Shown: in pieces, positions 20,901 through 31,699 of the stretch
Numbering within the stretch: the stretch's first letter is position 1
How the letters are laid out: every line of letters begins with the position of its first letter
Assembly: GCA_024734495.1 (NCBI GenBank)
Contig: JALMQS010000427.1
Span: 54,402-118,401 of the forward strand
Direction of reading: 5' to 3'
Origin: Forficula auricularia
Lineage: Eukaryota; Arthropoda; Insecta; Dermaptera; Forficulidae
Length of the DNA: 64,000 nt
Program-made: the position numbers and the translations under genes
Notes under the pieces: generated by a model
What the model was told of the DNA's origin: nothing
Database searches by the model: none
Seen by the model: only the letters and a program-made list of their open reading frames with translations

Positions 20901-22079
20901 TTTTTTTAAGAATAACTCATTAGATTTTTTATTTTCAATGATAAATGATGAAAATCAGATAAAACATGAATCCTTATTTAGGAAGATCTTTAACAGTTGT
21001 AGCTAATCGAGTCGAAACGTCATGCATCTGATAAGTAATATGTAATATAGGTGTCATCTCTTGATAAACAACTTAAACATCAAATTATCAGTCTTGTTTT
21101 AAATAAAATATATATAGGTATAAATACTTAATTTTTAAATCTAGAGTTGTAGTAGTAGTAGTAATAATTACTTTTTGCGTGCCTAAGAGTGAGATAAAGA
21201 ATATTTTGAATATCAATAAATTTAAATGAAGCGTAAGAAACGTTCTCGTGGGAGAGAGAGATTCTCTCTCTCTTTCTCTCTCGAGGGGACAATATCGTTG
21301 TCCTGTAAAAGGTCCCTGTATCAGTTGTAGATACGCTACAGTAACTGACAGGCGCGTTTTATTTTTTCATGGCTGTGGAAGGGGGGGTGCTTATGTTTTA
21401 TTCATCAGCTGCGGGGCGGGGGAACCCCCATGACTCGGCGCAATCATGTTGACATTCGAACACGGTGATTATCAACAGCACATGAACATGAACATGAACA
21501 TGAACCGAGATATACGAAACGAAACAATACCAGACAACAAGCACAACGGGAAGAAAATGAGAAAAGCTTTTTTTAATCAAAGAGAGTGAGTGCGGGGGAC
21601 GGAAGGGGTGGGGAATAATTTAATTAATCATTATTTCCGGCAGAGTTAGCGAGCAAGCAGATGGATATCTCGGTGGGTCTAGGGGCGGATAATCAACCGC
21701 TGTTGCCATAACATGATCAAATAAAAGTTTACAGGGGGGGTTGGCGTGATTCGAATTAATTTGAAATACAAACACAAATCGGATTCAACGTGAAACAAAA
21801 AGTCAAATTCATTTGGAGACTTGAATGCCAGGCAGGCAGGCAGGCCCTTCCCATTTGCATTGGTTGCTAAATGGACTGGACTGGCTAATGGCTTAATCTT
21901 GAAAATGTTTCGTCATTCTAACAAAAGATTGCGTTGTTGTTTGTGGGAATGACGAAAAATATCTATTGTTCAAAGAAATACTAATGTTTCTTCATTTTCA
22001 TACACAAGCTATCGACCCGGCAGTGGCGGAACTATAATACTGCATGACGAAAATTAATAGTTAATGTAAAGATTTAAGG
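20901..22079. other. Gene-free stretch, mostly single-copy
   Basis: Contains GA/CT simple sequence (21255-21290), an ACATGA run (21480-21505) and a GGCA run (21832-21846). 21640-21960 is less AT-rich and shows no repeat family, so it could include regulatory or intronic host DNA, but nothing specific is recognised. Confidence 0.4.
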
Positions 22080-22714
22080 TAGTTGTATCACCATATGGGT
22101 TTTCTTAGGATAATTTTAAAATTTAGACAGATTATTATTTAAATATTTCTGCATCGATTGGTGGCAAAATGAAATTTATGAACAATATATACTACGGTGC
22201 AAAAAAATCGACCCACTAATTAAAACTATATTAAATAGTAAATTATTTTTAAAATTTTTACAAATATTCATATAATTTGTTCCATTAACCCTTAAACTAA
22301 CATATTCAATAAATATTGTTGATAACACTGGGCAACAAAAAAATAATTTTTAAATGCTTCGAGCACTTGATGAGTCAATTCCTACCAATTTTGGGTTGAG
22401 AAAAACGAATATGACAATGAAAATTTTTTCTTAGCTCTAGTTTCTGTGAAATACAGTAGGTGGCGGATCAAGAGAAAAAGATACATTTTAATTACATATG
22501 CTAACAACATTGAAAGTGCATTTTATTTTTTTACAAATTGTAGTTACATTCTAAGAGTTCTACATTGCTGGAATAATACTTCACAGATGGTCGTGTCTGA
22601 AGAGATTTATGTGGTGCCTTCATCAGATCGTCGTTTTTTAGCTTGCCTCTTTTTTGTTGCCCAGTGTTATTAGTCCATCAGGAATTTACAGATTAGTTTT
22701 TAACCTGTAAACTC

Positions 22715-22745
22715 CTGATGATGGACTAATAATCCGAAATATATT
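22715..22745 (+). ncRNA. Hammerhead-like core with AUU site
   Basis: CTGATGA, hairpin GGA...TCC, GAAA, then ATATATT. Stem I pairs CTC (22712-22714) with GAG (22746-22748). Stem III would be only two pairs. A very similar core is at 27982-28012, with the same downstream TTTTATTTCATTCACT. It could be a second hammerhead-bearing family. Confidence 0.5.
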
Positions 22746-23323
22746 GAGATTGTATACACCTCTTTGAGTTTTATTTCATTCACTCTGAAACTACACTCCC
22801 TTTACTTTATTAATGTTTATTATCCTTTATAATCACGTAGTTTTAGTTTTTTAGTTATAACTCGAGTTCTAATTGAGCTACAAACAAGTGGTAATTTGTA
22901 AATCCAAGAGGAAGCTGTTTTCTATTAGTTCACCAAAATATTGTGATCTCAAATATTGTTGTTTAATATCTAACGGAACTCGAAAATAGGTCAAAATGGT
23001 CTTTTTCACCGTTTTGATCGATTATATCTCCAAAACAAGAGCTAATCGGTAATCTTTATGGTGATTTTTGAATTCAGCAGGTGGAAATATATAAGAATCA
23101 GCTATTTTTGAGCCCGAAGCATTTTCATTGTTGGGCTGTGTAATTTTTGAATAAAAAAATAAGTGAAATTAAATTAAAAGATACAATTACAAATTATCAT
23201 ACTTTTTCAATATCACTTTAAATTTAAATAAAGTTTTAATAAAAGATCAAATTCCATTTGAAATATCAATAAAATGAATAATTTTGAATTAAGCATCATT
23301 GATTGAAAGATAAAATATACAAA

Positions 23324-23464
23324 ATGGATATTTCTGAAGTTCAAGCATTTCAAATTGTGTGCCTAATTAATCAAGGGCTAAGTCAACAACAAGTGGCAAT
23401 TACAATTGCAATAAGAAATAATTTCAATAATGTATGGTTCCTTGTAAAAAAATTAAAAATTTGA
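23324..23464 (+). pseudogene. N-terminal helix-turn-helix of a Tc1-like transposase
   Basis: A 46-residue frame starting MDISEVQAFQIV and containing INQGLSQQQVAITIAI, the pattern of the first DNA-binding helix-turn-helix in Tc1/mariner-superfamily transposases (a conserved G-x-S-x-x-x-V-A core). It stops with TGA at 23462-23464. No second HTH and no DDE catalytic domain is present. Full transposases of this group are about 340 residues, so this is a deletion remnant. It lies inside a pair of matching inverted ends, which supports the call. Too short for the family to be named more closely. Confidence 0.7.
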
Positions 23465-23636
23465 CGTTAATAATTATTTAATAAGCCAAATAAAGTTTTT
23501 ATTGGTGGGTCGATTTTTTGTACTTCAGTTCCGGAGATATGAAATTCCAAAGATAGAGTTTCTCAGACTCTTATACATTGAAAGGGACAATAAAGAGCGT
23601 GTCTTCTGCTGGAATTATAAATTTTATTTATAACGA

Positions 23637-23672
23637 GACTATAGTTTCGAGAAGCTTTTCCCTCTTCCTCAG
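23637..23672 (-). ncRNA. Hammerhead candidate, minus strand
   Basis: CTGAGGA (the variable base is G), hairpin AGAGG...CTTCT with mismatches, GAAAC, TATA, GTC. Core boxes are intact; stem II is weaker than in the other copies. Confidence 0.6.
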
Positions 23673-23720
23673 TCTATTACAATTGATTCACAGGAATTCT
23701 TGTGGTGGAATTGTAATAGA

Positions 23721-23755
23721 CTGATGAAGAGGGCAAAGCTCTAGAAACTATAGTC
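23721..23755 (+). ncRNA. Hammerhead candidate, plus strand
   Basis: CTGATGA, hairpin AGAGGGC-AA-AGCTCT with one mismatch, GAAAC, TATA, GTC. Same layout as 11823-11857. Confidence 0.65.
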
Positions 23756-24530
23756 TCGTTATAAATAAAATTAATATTTCCACCAGAAGACACACTCTTT
23801 TAATGTCTCCTTCAATATATAAAAATTCTGCTATTCTCTGCAAAAAACTTTCAATCTTATACATTGCCCTATAGGGAAAGCCGGAAAGTTTACATACATA
23901 TTCAATTATAATTATGAAACTCTTCTTACCATTGTTATAAAAAACTAAACCTACATTAAACAATAACCAATACATTTTTAAGAAAATTTTAAGTCAATAG
24001 TTACAAAACACAGTTTCTGAGATAATATTTAATAAATAATGAAAAATTTACACTAAAAACAAACCGGCAACAACGCATTTATTTAACCTAAAAAGTGGGT
24101 TAACTTTAGTACTTTTTTGACGTTTTTCGCTCCAGCCATTGTCGCAACAGCTTTCAATCACTTATTAACAACTTTTTGTTTTATAAATATCCCATTATAA
24201 TGTACTTTGTCTGACATTTCTATGATAAAATATATACAAGCTCAGACAATGTTGCCAGATTTGTCAAACGAGCACGGGATTGGCTAGTAGTATTTTGGCA
24301 GATTTTACTGCATAAAAGTAAATACTGTATATATATATCAATACAGGACAGTCTGTCAAAAATATGGGATCATTGAAAACAGTGCACTCTAGCGAGAAAA
24401 AAGTCCACTACATAAAACGCTTAATTGAGAATGCACATGTATTAATTTTTTTGGCTTGAATCCTTTCTTATTTTTGCTAATTTTTTAATAAAATGCCTGG
24501 TTCTCCTTGCGCTGTTTATGACTGCTCCAA

Positions 24531-24778
24531 TTTTTTTTTTTTTTTTTAATGATATTGATGTGAGAAGGAGATACACCAGAAGGTCCATCCCTTAAAGGCC
24601 TGTATGGGCTGGCCCCTCCATCGTGAAAAGAACAGAGTAGAAGGAAAAGAAGCCGGGATCACGAGCCAAATCTCAGAAAGTTAGATATAGTCCAATTTAC
24701 TAAGTTTTTAGGGGCCTCGGAGCAGTGGTAAATTCTCCGCGCGATAAATTAGGTTAAATTTATCTCCCACGCGAGCTA
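24531..24778 (-). mobile_element. SINE A, 5'-truncated, minus strand
   Basis: A poly-T at the left, then the complement of the LINE-derived tail and of the SINE A body, down to CTCCCAC. The copy at 49195-49437 stops at the same internal point, so this may be a defined subfamily boundary. Confidence 0.8.
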
Positions 24779-24873
24779 ACCAGGGGACCCGGGTTCGAAT
24801 CCGACTCGAGGCATCCAGCTAAAATCTGACCCCCGGGGGTAGAGGCAAATTTAAAAAAAAAAAAAAAAAAAAA
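24771..24873 (+). mobile_element. SINE B fragment, plus strand
   Basis: Contains the B-box GGTTCGAATCC (24792-24802), then GACTCGAGGCATCCAGCTAA and a poly-A of about 22. It abuts SINE A head to head, so the composite has poly-T on one side and poly-A on the other. Confidence 0.75.
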
Positions 24874-25469
24874 AAGTTTCCAAAAGCTCAGGAGCTGTAA
24901 GTATAAGTGTATATATTTGCATTATATTTTTATTCTTATTTTTAAAATAATTTTAATATTATTTATAATATTATTTATATTATTTATAATATGTATTATT
25001 TATAATATTCATAATAAATGTTTGTTGCTGTTTTCTCATCCTCAAAACTTATTAATAGAATTTGTTTCATCAAAATCGGTAGAGCAGTTTTCAAAATAGA
25101 ACTAAGATACAAATATATATATAATATATAAAACAATTTTTGCTCGTTTAATAAGAGTAGATTTTAATGAAAAAAATAATGTATGCATGCCAAATAAGGT
25201 AATATAGCTGTAAATTTAACCAACCACAGTATATCAGCGAATTTACAGCACTTTGCAGGTTTTAAATAGTTATATTACTTTTTTATTAAGAGTATTTGCC
25301 ATTTAGAGTACACGTTTTTTTTTTAATTTTGCCGGTAGCCGAAAGTCGGATTTGAACTGCAAGATTGCCTTTTTGCTCGCATGGTGGCGCTCAAATTCAT
25401 GAGACCAAAAACCGTTGACTTTTCTATTGTATTTTGACAGACTGTCCTGTATTGATATATACAGTATTT

Positions 25470-26920
25470 GATAAAAGTCATATGATGGCGCCAAACAGTT
25501 CCTTCAAACTCCATACAATAAATTAATGAATAAATACCCTGATAGCACATTTGGTTTAGAACATGTTTTATAGACACTAGGAGAACTTCTAGGGATCTTA
25601 AAGATATTAAGAACTGAATAAGGCATTTTCTAGAGCGAGTGTGTTATCTGGGTCTTGTAAAAGCGATCGTAGTAATTCGAAATTCTTGTAAAAATTAATT
25701 AAAATTGAAATTGATTCTTTAAATACATTTGTATAATCATATTTTATTGAATTGTATTGAATTTGTTTTGAAAATATTTTTATCTGTACAACCCTTAAAA
25801 AGGTTTTGATAAAGCTCTATTCTTTAATACAAACTTTTCCGATATATATTCACGTGTGTTCTGAACGGTTCGTTTTGCGATCCCTTGACCTCTGACCACA
25901 ATAACCCGACGACATGGCTTCTCGATAATCGTTTGCCTTGAATTAATAAGAATCCTCGTCTGCAAGCAATATGTTCTGTCCTGGAGATTTATTTATTGGC
26001 TTGTGTGTATGTATTCTCAATGCTAAGCTAATAAATTTCTCTTGCCGCGTGATTCTCCATCCAGATTCCTATTTGTGTGTGGACAATGTGAACTGGTCAA
26101 CAATAAATCATACCCTCAGTGACATGACCTGGTCTTCTCTCCTGAATGGGTATGATGGATCGCTCCTTGGATAGAAATAGTTAGAATATAAAATTATGTC
26201 TTCTCATCCAGAGCTGGACCAAATAATAATGTTCGTCCATGACATCTTAATAAAATGATGACGAGTGAGAAATATTTGACCATACATTCTAGATCGATTG
26301 AGTTTTCTATCGAGAGGGAAATCTTAACTCAGAAGAATACTTAATAAATGTTTAAGGATAGGATTCAGGCGACTATATAAAACTAATATTTCATGAATAT
26401 ATTAATGTAGAACCTTTTCAAATAATAAATTTCAGTAATACTGCAAAAAGACGAAGGGTTTTCAATTCGAAAAATCTATATAAAATTAAGGGTTTTGTCT
26501 CTACATTGGTCCAAATCACGACCAAATTTAGGTTGCACACGTTTCAAGTAAAATTATCAACGAAAACACCCTCAACAAAATTCCTGTTTGTCTGTCTGTC
26601 TGTATATCTGAATGTTTTCCATGGTTTCCGCGAAACTTTGCTCACGATTCACGTAAAAACGGCTGAAGGGATTATTATGAAATTTCATATTTGGATCATA
26701 TGTCTTCTAACTCTGATATTTTGATATTTTGACCTACAGAGAAGCCTCTAAATGCAAAAACTATAACCATATAATTTTTTCGATGTTCAGTTATTAGGGA
26801 TTTTTTGTAGACCGAAATGCCATGTGCCCAATTTTTTTTAATCAAAATTGTTTCAGCAGTTTTTGAGATATTACCAACGAAGAAAAAAAAACACTTTTTT
26901 CATGTACAATTACGGCTCTA
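25470..26920. other. Gene-free stretch
   Basis: No supported gene. 25850-26180 is less AT-rich and may be single-copy. 26780-26900 is an inverted diverged piece of the CAGGGTATGG repeat (TTTTTGTAGACCGAAATGCC, TTTGAGATATTACC). Confidence 0.45.
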
Positions 26921-27080
26921 GAAAAATTCATCGACCACAATTCATTGACGATAATTTATCGAAAATGTCGATGACCTGATCGTCGACCAATAGTGCGTCG
27001 GTCTATTGCCAGTGATGAATTATTTTTGATGAATTATCGTCGACGAATTGTGGTCGATGAATTGTGGTTGATGCATTTTC
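26921..27080. repeat. 160-bp foldback rich in CGACGA/TCGTCG
   Basis: AATTCATCGACCACAATTCA near the left is matched by GAATTGTGGTCGATGAATT near the right. The interior repeats GATGAATTATCGTCGACG-type words in both orientations. The inverted structure is imperfect because of small internal duplications. Confidence 0.6.
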
Positions 27081-27281
27081 CGGATCCCCATACCTGTATG
27101 GTAAAGTAAAAACATTTTCTAATAAATGACATCTTGTTGGGTATAATTTTCTCTTATTTGAATCTGGACTGCCTAATCCAAATCTTTTAATAATAATTTA
27201 TAAGTCCGTCTCCGGAAACTAATTCAAACGTCCACATTGTATGGTAAAGTGATAAATTGTTAAATGTTCAATATATTCTAT

Positions 27282-27542
27282 CTATGAATACCACTTGTTT
27301 TGCACAATATTGATCGGAGAAACATGAGAGTAATCGAAGGAGGAGTCTTCTTTAGCGAATCTTGGTTTTAATTGACAATAAACCGGAAATGGAATTCCGA
27401 TTCTCTTGTGAAAATGGCGAACGCCGTCGTCGTCGTCGTTGTGAAAAGGAAATTCATCAGGCCGATCATTCAAGGCTTGAGGCGACAAACATTTCGTTCG
27501 AGAAACGAAACGGACATCCCGTTTAGAAAGGAACTCTGTCAC
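27282..27542 (-). CDS. Unrecognised 86-codon ORF
   Basis: Open from MTEFLSKRDVRF to QNKWYS, with an HNDDDDG run encoded by a GTC-type triplet repeat. The sequence is less AT-rich than its surroundings and shows no match to repeats elsewhere in the window. No domain is recognised and no partner exon is visible. It could be a real exon or a chance frame. Confidence 0.2.
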   Translation of the reverse strand: MTEFLSKRDVRFVSRTKCLSPQALNDRPDEFPFHNDDDDGVRHFHKRIGIPFPVYCQLKPRFAKEDSSFDYSHVSPINIVQNKWYS

Positions 27543-27981
27543 CTTAGTTAGTTACCGTACCTATTCCCTATACAGAGAGATAGCTAACTAATATCCGCTT
27601 TTAGAGATTTCAACGAGCCATTAAATGCAGGGCAATTATTTCAAAGAAAAGAGAATTCATTATTTTAGATAAGAACAGACTGTGTGTAAAGAGAAGTAAA
27701 CATTTTACTCAGTAGGTATTATGACCAAAACAACAAATTCACTCATTCTCTCTTTATCAACCGCAAACACAAATGAATTTCAAAGCTATCAAAGTTACAG
27801 GAATCCTTGCTATATACGAGAATTTTTCTTATTTAAAAATAGGTATAATAAATTAAGGAGAGTTCGGGACAGCAGCTCTATCTGGTTGGTCTACGAAAAA
27901 ATCTTTTGTATTTCTGCAGAGTGACAACTTCTGCCCAGTAAATTTTTTAATCAAAAAAAATTGTTTTTGACTTGTAACCTC

Positions 27982-28012
27982 CTGATGATGGACTAATAAT
28001 CCGAAATATATT
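27982..28012 (+). ncRNA. Hammerhead-like core, sister of 22715
   Basis: Same CTGATGATGGACTAATAATC core and GAAATATATT as at 22715-22745. The downstream stem I strand is altered by a GTT insertion-like change. The flanks (CTTGAGTTTTATTTCATTCA) match, so both derive from one family. Confidence 0.45.
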
Positions 28013-28272
28013 GTTGAGTTTGTACTAAACCTCCTTGAGTTTTATTTCATTCACTGTGAAACTACACACCCTTTACTCTATTAACTAAAAAAAATTGTTA
28101 TTAATGAGGTTAATTTCGAATAAAAATGTTTGTTTTGATAATATTAATAGAAAGAATATTCAGATAAATTTTTTCTCATTATATAATAAAAACATTCATT
28201 TAACACAAGAATGATTTCAATAAATAGAGTTTTAATTCTACACTAGTGCTTTTGTACATATTCTGTTCTGAA

Positions 28273-28510
28273 ACAAATTTTAGTTTTAGCTTTCTAGCAA
28301 CGTTTCGAATAAAATTAAGTGACTTTTTTATAATAATTCATTCAAATTGAACCAAATTTTAATTTTAGATTTCTAGCAACATTTTGAATAAAATTAAGTG
28401 ACTTTTTCATTAATTATCCTTAAGGACCTTTTTACAATCCTCATCCAAATTGAACCAAATTTTAGTTTTAGCTTTCTAGCAACATTTTGAATAAAATTAA
28501 GTGACTTTTT
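28273..28510 (+). repeat. Three irregular tandem units
   Basis: CAAATTTTAGTTTTAGCTTT, CTAGCAAC and AATAAAATTAAGTGACTTTT recur at 28274, 28353 and 28455. The uneven spacing (79 and 102 bp) comes from an extra stretch in the second interval. Confidence 0.75.
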
Positions 28511-28595
28511 CATTAACAATTAATTATTAATGTTCTTTTTGAATTTTTCTATCAAAATTCAAGTATTTTCTTAATTCTAAATAATAAAAGGTGAC

Positions 28596-28758
28596 AATAA
28601 ATACATTGTAATAGACTGATGAAGAGGGCAAAGCCCTCGAAACTATAGTCTCGTTATAAATAAATAAAATTATATAATTCCAGCAGAAGACACACTCTTT
28701 TTTATTGTCTCCTTCAATATATAAAAATTCTGCTACTCTCGGCAAAAACTTTCAATTT
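28596..28758 (+). mobile_element. Penelope-type terminal repeat, truncated monomer
   Basis: Only the direct half is present. It is flanked by a 16-bp duplication (AATAATAAAAGGTGAC at 28580-28595; AATATTAAAAGGTGAC at 28759-28774, one difference). It contains a full hammerhead core at 28616-28650. Confidence 0.8.
28616..28650 (+). ncRNA. Hammerhead candidate
   Basis: Identical core to 11823-11857: CTGATGA, perfect GAGGGC-AAA-GCCCTC hairpin, GAAAC, TATA, GTC. Confidence 0.7.
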
Positions 28759-28783
28759 AATATTAAAAGGTGACTGTAATATT

Positions 28784-29074
28784 AAGAGGTGACTGTGGGT
28801 CAGTGGATAGAGTGTCGGGTCGCTGACTCGGAGATCGCTGGTTCGAGACCGAGTCTCGGCAGATAGATATTTGCAATCGCCTCCTCTTGGAAAGTAATGG
28901 CAACCTACCAAGAGTATAATTGCCTAGTCACCTCTCCAAATTAGCCGTTCGGAACCGGCGTTAAAAAGTAGGTCCCGTATATCTGTGTAAAAACAACTAA
29001 ACACACTCAGCACATGTATATGTGGAGAGGTGCCGACACCCGTTTCGGGTATGGCACTCGAAGAAGAAGAAGAA
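28784..29074 (+). mobile_element. tRNA-derived SINE, family C, copy 2
   Basis: A-box TGGGTCAGTGG (28796-28806) and B-box GGTTCGAGACC (28840-28850). The body matches 6166-6455. It ends in (GAA)n rather than poly-A. A short ATATTA-like word lies on both sides. Confidence 0.8.
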
Positions 29075-29159
29075 TATATTAAAAATCAAATGTTTCTATA
29101 TCCAATCGAATATTTAAATCCATGAGAAATAACAAATCATTTATTTCTAATTAAAAAGA

Positions 29160-29192
29160 CTGATGATGGTCAAACCTTAGAAACTTATAGTC
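29160..29192 (+). ncRNA. Hammerhead candidate, separate subfamily
   Basis: CTGATGA, hairpin GGT-CAA-ACC, TTA, GAAAC, TTATA, GTC. Stem I pairs AGA with TCT directly at the core. The flanks differ from the dimer family. Confidence 0.55.
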
Positions 29193-29404
29193 TCTACCAA
29201 TGATATCTATATATTATGTTTATTTGCTTTAAGCAAAGAAAAAACTCAGTGATTTGTCTTTATCAATCTTAAAACGTTTATTAAAAATCGAAACGTTTCT
29301 ACCATTATTAGAAATGAGATCGAAATTTTAAACAACAAAATTTCAAGTAGTAGTAGAAGTAGAGTAGTATTCATTAATTAATTAATTTATTATTTCTGTT
29401 CCAG

Positions 29405-29481
29405 AAACCTAAACGAAGAGGATAGTCGGAATTGAGACTGGGTGCGGAGAAGTGTCGAGAGACGTAGCGAGTCCGCGATAA
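29405..29481 (+). other. Candidate 77-bp non-coding exon
   Basis: TTATTATTTCTGTTCCAG ends at 29404 as a good 3' splice site. GTAAGT starts at 29482 as a good 5' splice site. The 77 bp between is about half G+C in very AT-rich DNA and matches no repeat in the window. All three forward frames contain stops, so it would be a UTR or non-coding RNA exon. Confidence 0.35.
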
Positions 29482-29533
29482 GTAAGTGAAGTATTATTTC
29501 TAACATTTAACAACAATTTTCATAAAAAACTTA

Positions 29534-30355
29534 TCTTTCTTATCTATATCATCATCATCATCATTGATTATACAGTCCTAAGACTGGTTTGATGCAACAA
29601 TCCGTCTCCACTCGACTCTGTCCCCCGCCAGCTGTCTGACCTCTCTAAATGTCTGGCATCCCATATCCCCAATTATTTGGTTGAAATATTCTAATCTGGG
29701 TCTTCCCCTTCCCCTTTTCTTTCCCACCTCCCCCTTCAAGATATCCCTAAGCAGTCCCCCATGTCTCAGTGTGTGATCCATCATCTGACCTCTTCTCTTC
29801 TTCAGACTCTTCCACAAGGTTCTTCTTTCTCCGATTCTTCCAAGAACTTCTTCATTTGTAATTTTATCCATCCATTTGATATTCATCATTCTTCTGTAGC
29901 ACCACATTTCGAAAGCCTCCAATCTCTTTCTCTCCGCTTTTCTAATTGTCCAGGTTTCACACCCGTACATGGCTATGCTCCATACATATGTCTTCAATAG
30001 CAACTTCCTGTTTTCTAAGCTGATTGAGGAGGAGCATAGTAGTTTTTGTTTTGAATTAAACCCCATTTTTGCTTGGGCAATTCTTGATTTAATTTCGTTT
30101 TCGCTCCTCCCATCCCATGTTATTTTACTTCCTAGGTAGCGGAATTCCTTAACTCCTTCTAGGTTTTCTTGGTTAATTTTGATGCATTCCTGTCTCGTTT
30201 GTTCTTTTTTTGTACATACTAGGACCTTGGTTTTATTCTTGTTTATTTTCATTTTGATTTCTTCTATTAGGATTTGATTAATTCCATTCAGGGCGTCCTC
30301 TAATTCTTTTTTATTGCTTCATAGAAGGGCAATGTCATCGCCAAATCTTAACATT
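29534..30355 (-). pseudogene. RTE-like LINE, 3' end of reverse transcriptase
   Basis: On the minus strand the frame starts in RFGDDIALL, with the catalytic-site FGDD at 30334-30345. A stop codon follows at 30319-30321, then 224 open codons from 30252 to 29578. Hallmarks are EFRYLGSKITWDGR, MYGCETWT, RLEAFEMWCYRRMM and KRGRGRPRLEY, typical of the C-terminal half of RTE/BovB-type RT. The element is 5'-truncated, beginning at an AT microsatellite. Its 3' end is a short (ATG)n run near 29550, as is common in RTE elements, which end in microsatellites rather than poly-A. Only one stop within the remaining 270 codons implies modest age. Confidence 0.85.
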
Positions 30356-30386
30356 ATCTATATATATATGTCTTCCGAGTGAATTT

Positions 30387-30389
<3 letters not shown>

Positions 30390-30457
<68 letters not shown>
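30390..30457. repeat. TA microsatellite
   Basis: About 34 uninterrupted TA units at the truncated end of the RTE-like fragment. Confidence 0.95.
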
Positions 30458-30462
<5 letters not shown>

Positions 30463-30564
30463 TTTAGGGTAATTTGAACTCCAAGACAATTTGTAGCATA
30501 TAGAGTCTATTTTCAAAATATTTATTTGTTTATAGTTGATTTATATTTTCTTTTTACTTTACAA

Positions 30565-30960
30565 TACAGGGTATGGTCAAGTATTGTAATCGTGCATGAA
30601 AAAGTGGTTTTTTCCTTCTTTTATTCGAAATATCTCAAAAACGGCTGAAACTATTTTGATTAAAAAAATTGGGCGAAACCATGGTATTCCGGTCTACAAA
30701 AAGCCCTAATAAGTGAACATCGAAAAAATTATATTTTTCGAGATAATAATTGTTTTGTCAAAATATCTGTTAGTCTGTGCGTTACCAAATTTTTGTGGAC
30801 GAGGTAGCTCAAAAAGTAGTGTGAATATCAAAACCAAATTTCACAAGTAGTTTTGGTGCATGGAGATTAAGAGTTAATTAGATTTTGGTCTATATCTACT
30901 TAAAATTAAGTGGTGTGGAGGGGGTGTTAAAAATTAAAAATCTCGCCCATTTGAGGAATC
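30565..30960 (+). repeat. CAGGGTATGG repeat, copy 2
   Basis: Near-identical in order to 13082-13485, but lacking the doubled CTGGTTGTCTGG. The ORF at 30885-31082 arises from its AT-rich edge. Confidence 0.65.
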
Positions 30961-31699
30961 TCAACTATTTTTTTAAATTTACATTAATAAAGGGAGAATA
31001 TCTTCTGAAATTTTATATATTAAATTTAATACTTAATCGAAATATTAAAGAAAAAAAATATTTAATTTATTTCGATATGTAGTATATTGTCTATATGTTG
31101 TGTGTTTTGAATAAAGAATAGATAAAAATATTATTTGCTTGGGAAGAAAATGCACAGAGAGGGAGGAAGTTGGCTCAATTCAATTTGGTAGAGGGGGGGT
31201 GGGGGTTGCTTGAATAAATCGATTTTGAACTAACCTCTGCCCCCTCTTACCCCCCACGATCGCTCATTTATTCATTCATTCCAATGTTAACATTTATAGT
31301 AAATTTTAGACATGGAAAATATTTGAGGGTAAGGGAGTAAGTTAAATTTCGCTCCCCCTTTTTGTTCACTTGTTAACACATTGACTGACGACTAACTAGG
31401 GTTGTAGAGGGCGGGGAGGGGGTGAAAGGGAAGGGTTGTGCAAAGCAATTAGAATGCAATTGCAAACCAGGAAAAATCCACCTTCATTAAATGATAACTT
31501 TAATAGATTTAAAACTTAACGTAAAGGTAAAAGCACTTTCACTTGGCCTCACAAAACATGCCCTAAAATTGAAGGTTTTGGGATCTATTTTTTAATTTTA
31601 ATTTTTATTACAAAACTTTTTTCGTGATTTTTTTAAACTAAACCTTAATATTCATTTAAGGATGTTTTCTGGCGGAATAGAAACGGAGAAAAACTATGT
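30961..31699. other. Gene-free stretch
   Basis: AT-rich to 31130, then a G-rich patch at 31185-31205 and 31405-31430. No coding or repeat assignment. Confidence 0.4.

Larger units (their letters stand above)
22192..23530 (+). mobile_element. Tc1-like element remnant, 1.3 kb
   Basis: Inverted ends share CAAAAAATCGACCCACYAAT (22201-22221 and the complement at 23503-23525). The uninterrupted copy of the host repeat at 47.8 kb lacks this stretch, which confirms an insertion. It keeps only a short N-terminal transposase frame (23324-23464); most of the interior is AT-rich and includes a hammerhead-bearing segment at about 22675-22800. Confidence 0.75.
23581..23854. mobile_element. Inverted dimer of Penelope-type terminal repeat, copy 2
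   Basis: 274 bp: an inverted copy followed by a direct copy, as at 11592-11916 but slightly shorter in the middle. Flanked by the perfect 12-bp duplication TCTTATACATTG at 23569-23580 and 23855-23866. It sits inside repeat K. Both halves carry hammerhead cores. Confidence 0.85.
22080..24115 (-). repeat. Repeat K, interrupted copy
   Basis: Pieces at 22080-22191, about 23528-23568 and 23867-24110 together match the uninterrupted inverted copy at 47530-47930 (TTTCTGCATCGATTGGTGGC, GTTCCGGAGATAT, GTTTAATGTAGG in reverse). The gaps are a Tc1-like element and a Penelope terminal-repeat dimer, giving a clear insertion order. Confidence 0.7.
24493..24895 (+). pseudogene. First exon of a THAP-domain protein, split by SINE sequence
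   Basis: ATG at 24493 gives MPGSPCAVYDCSN, matching the start of a THAP zinc finger (C-x-x-Y-x-C-x-N; the two cysteines begin the C2CH site). The frame is then broken by about 340 bp of SINE-derived DNA (24531-24873). It could resume as SFQKLRSC before a splice-donor-like GTAAGT at 24896. THAP domains bind DNA at the N-terminus of P-element-type and related transposases. The position just inside matching inverted ends favours a transposase over a host gene. The rest of the domain is not visible, so this is a fragment. Confidence 0.6.
24320..25469 (+). mobile_element. THAP-domain DNA transposon remnant
   Basis: Inverted ends of about 40 bp: AAATACTGTATATATA and TCAATACAGGACAGTCTGTC at the left, complement at 25431-25469. 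It contains a THAP-like exon start at 24493. Two SINE-derived pieces and AT-rich sequence fill the rest. No DDE catalytic region was found, so it is a deleted copy. Confidence 0.65.

Noticed and set aside
20990..21030. Another hammerhead core (TCGAAACGTC)
   Set aside because: The GAAACGTC half is present but no CTGANGA box precedes it.
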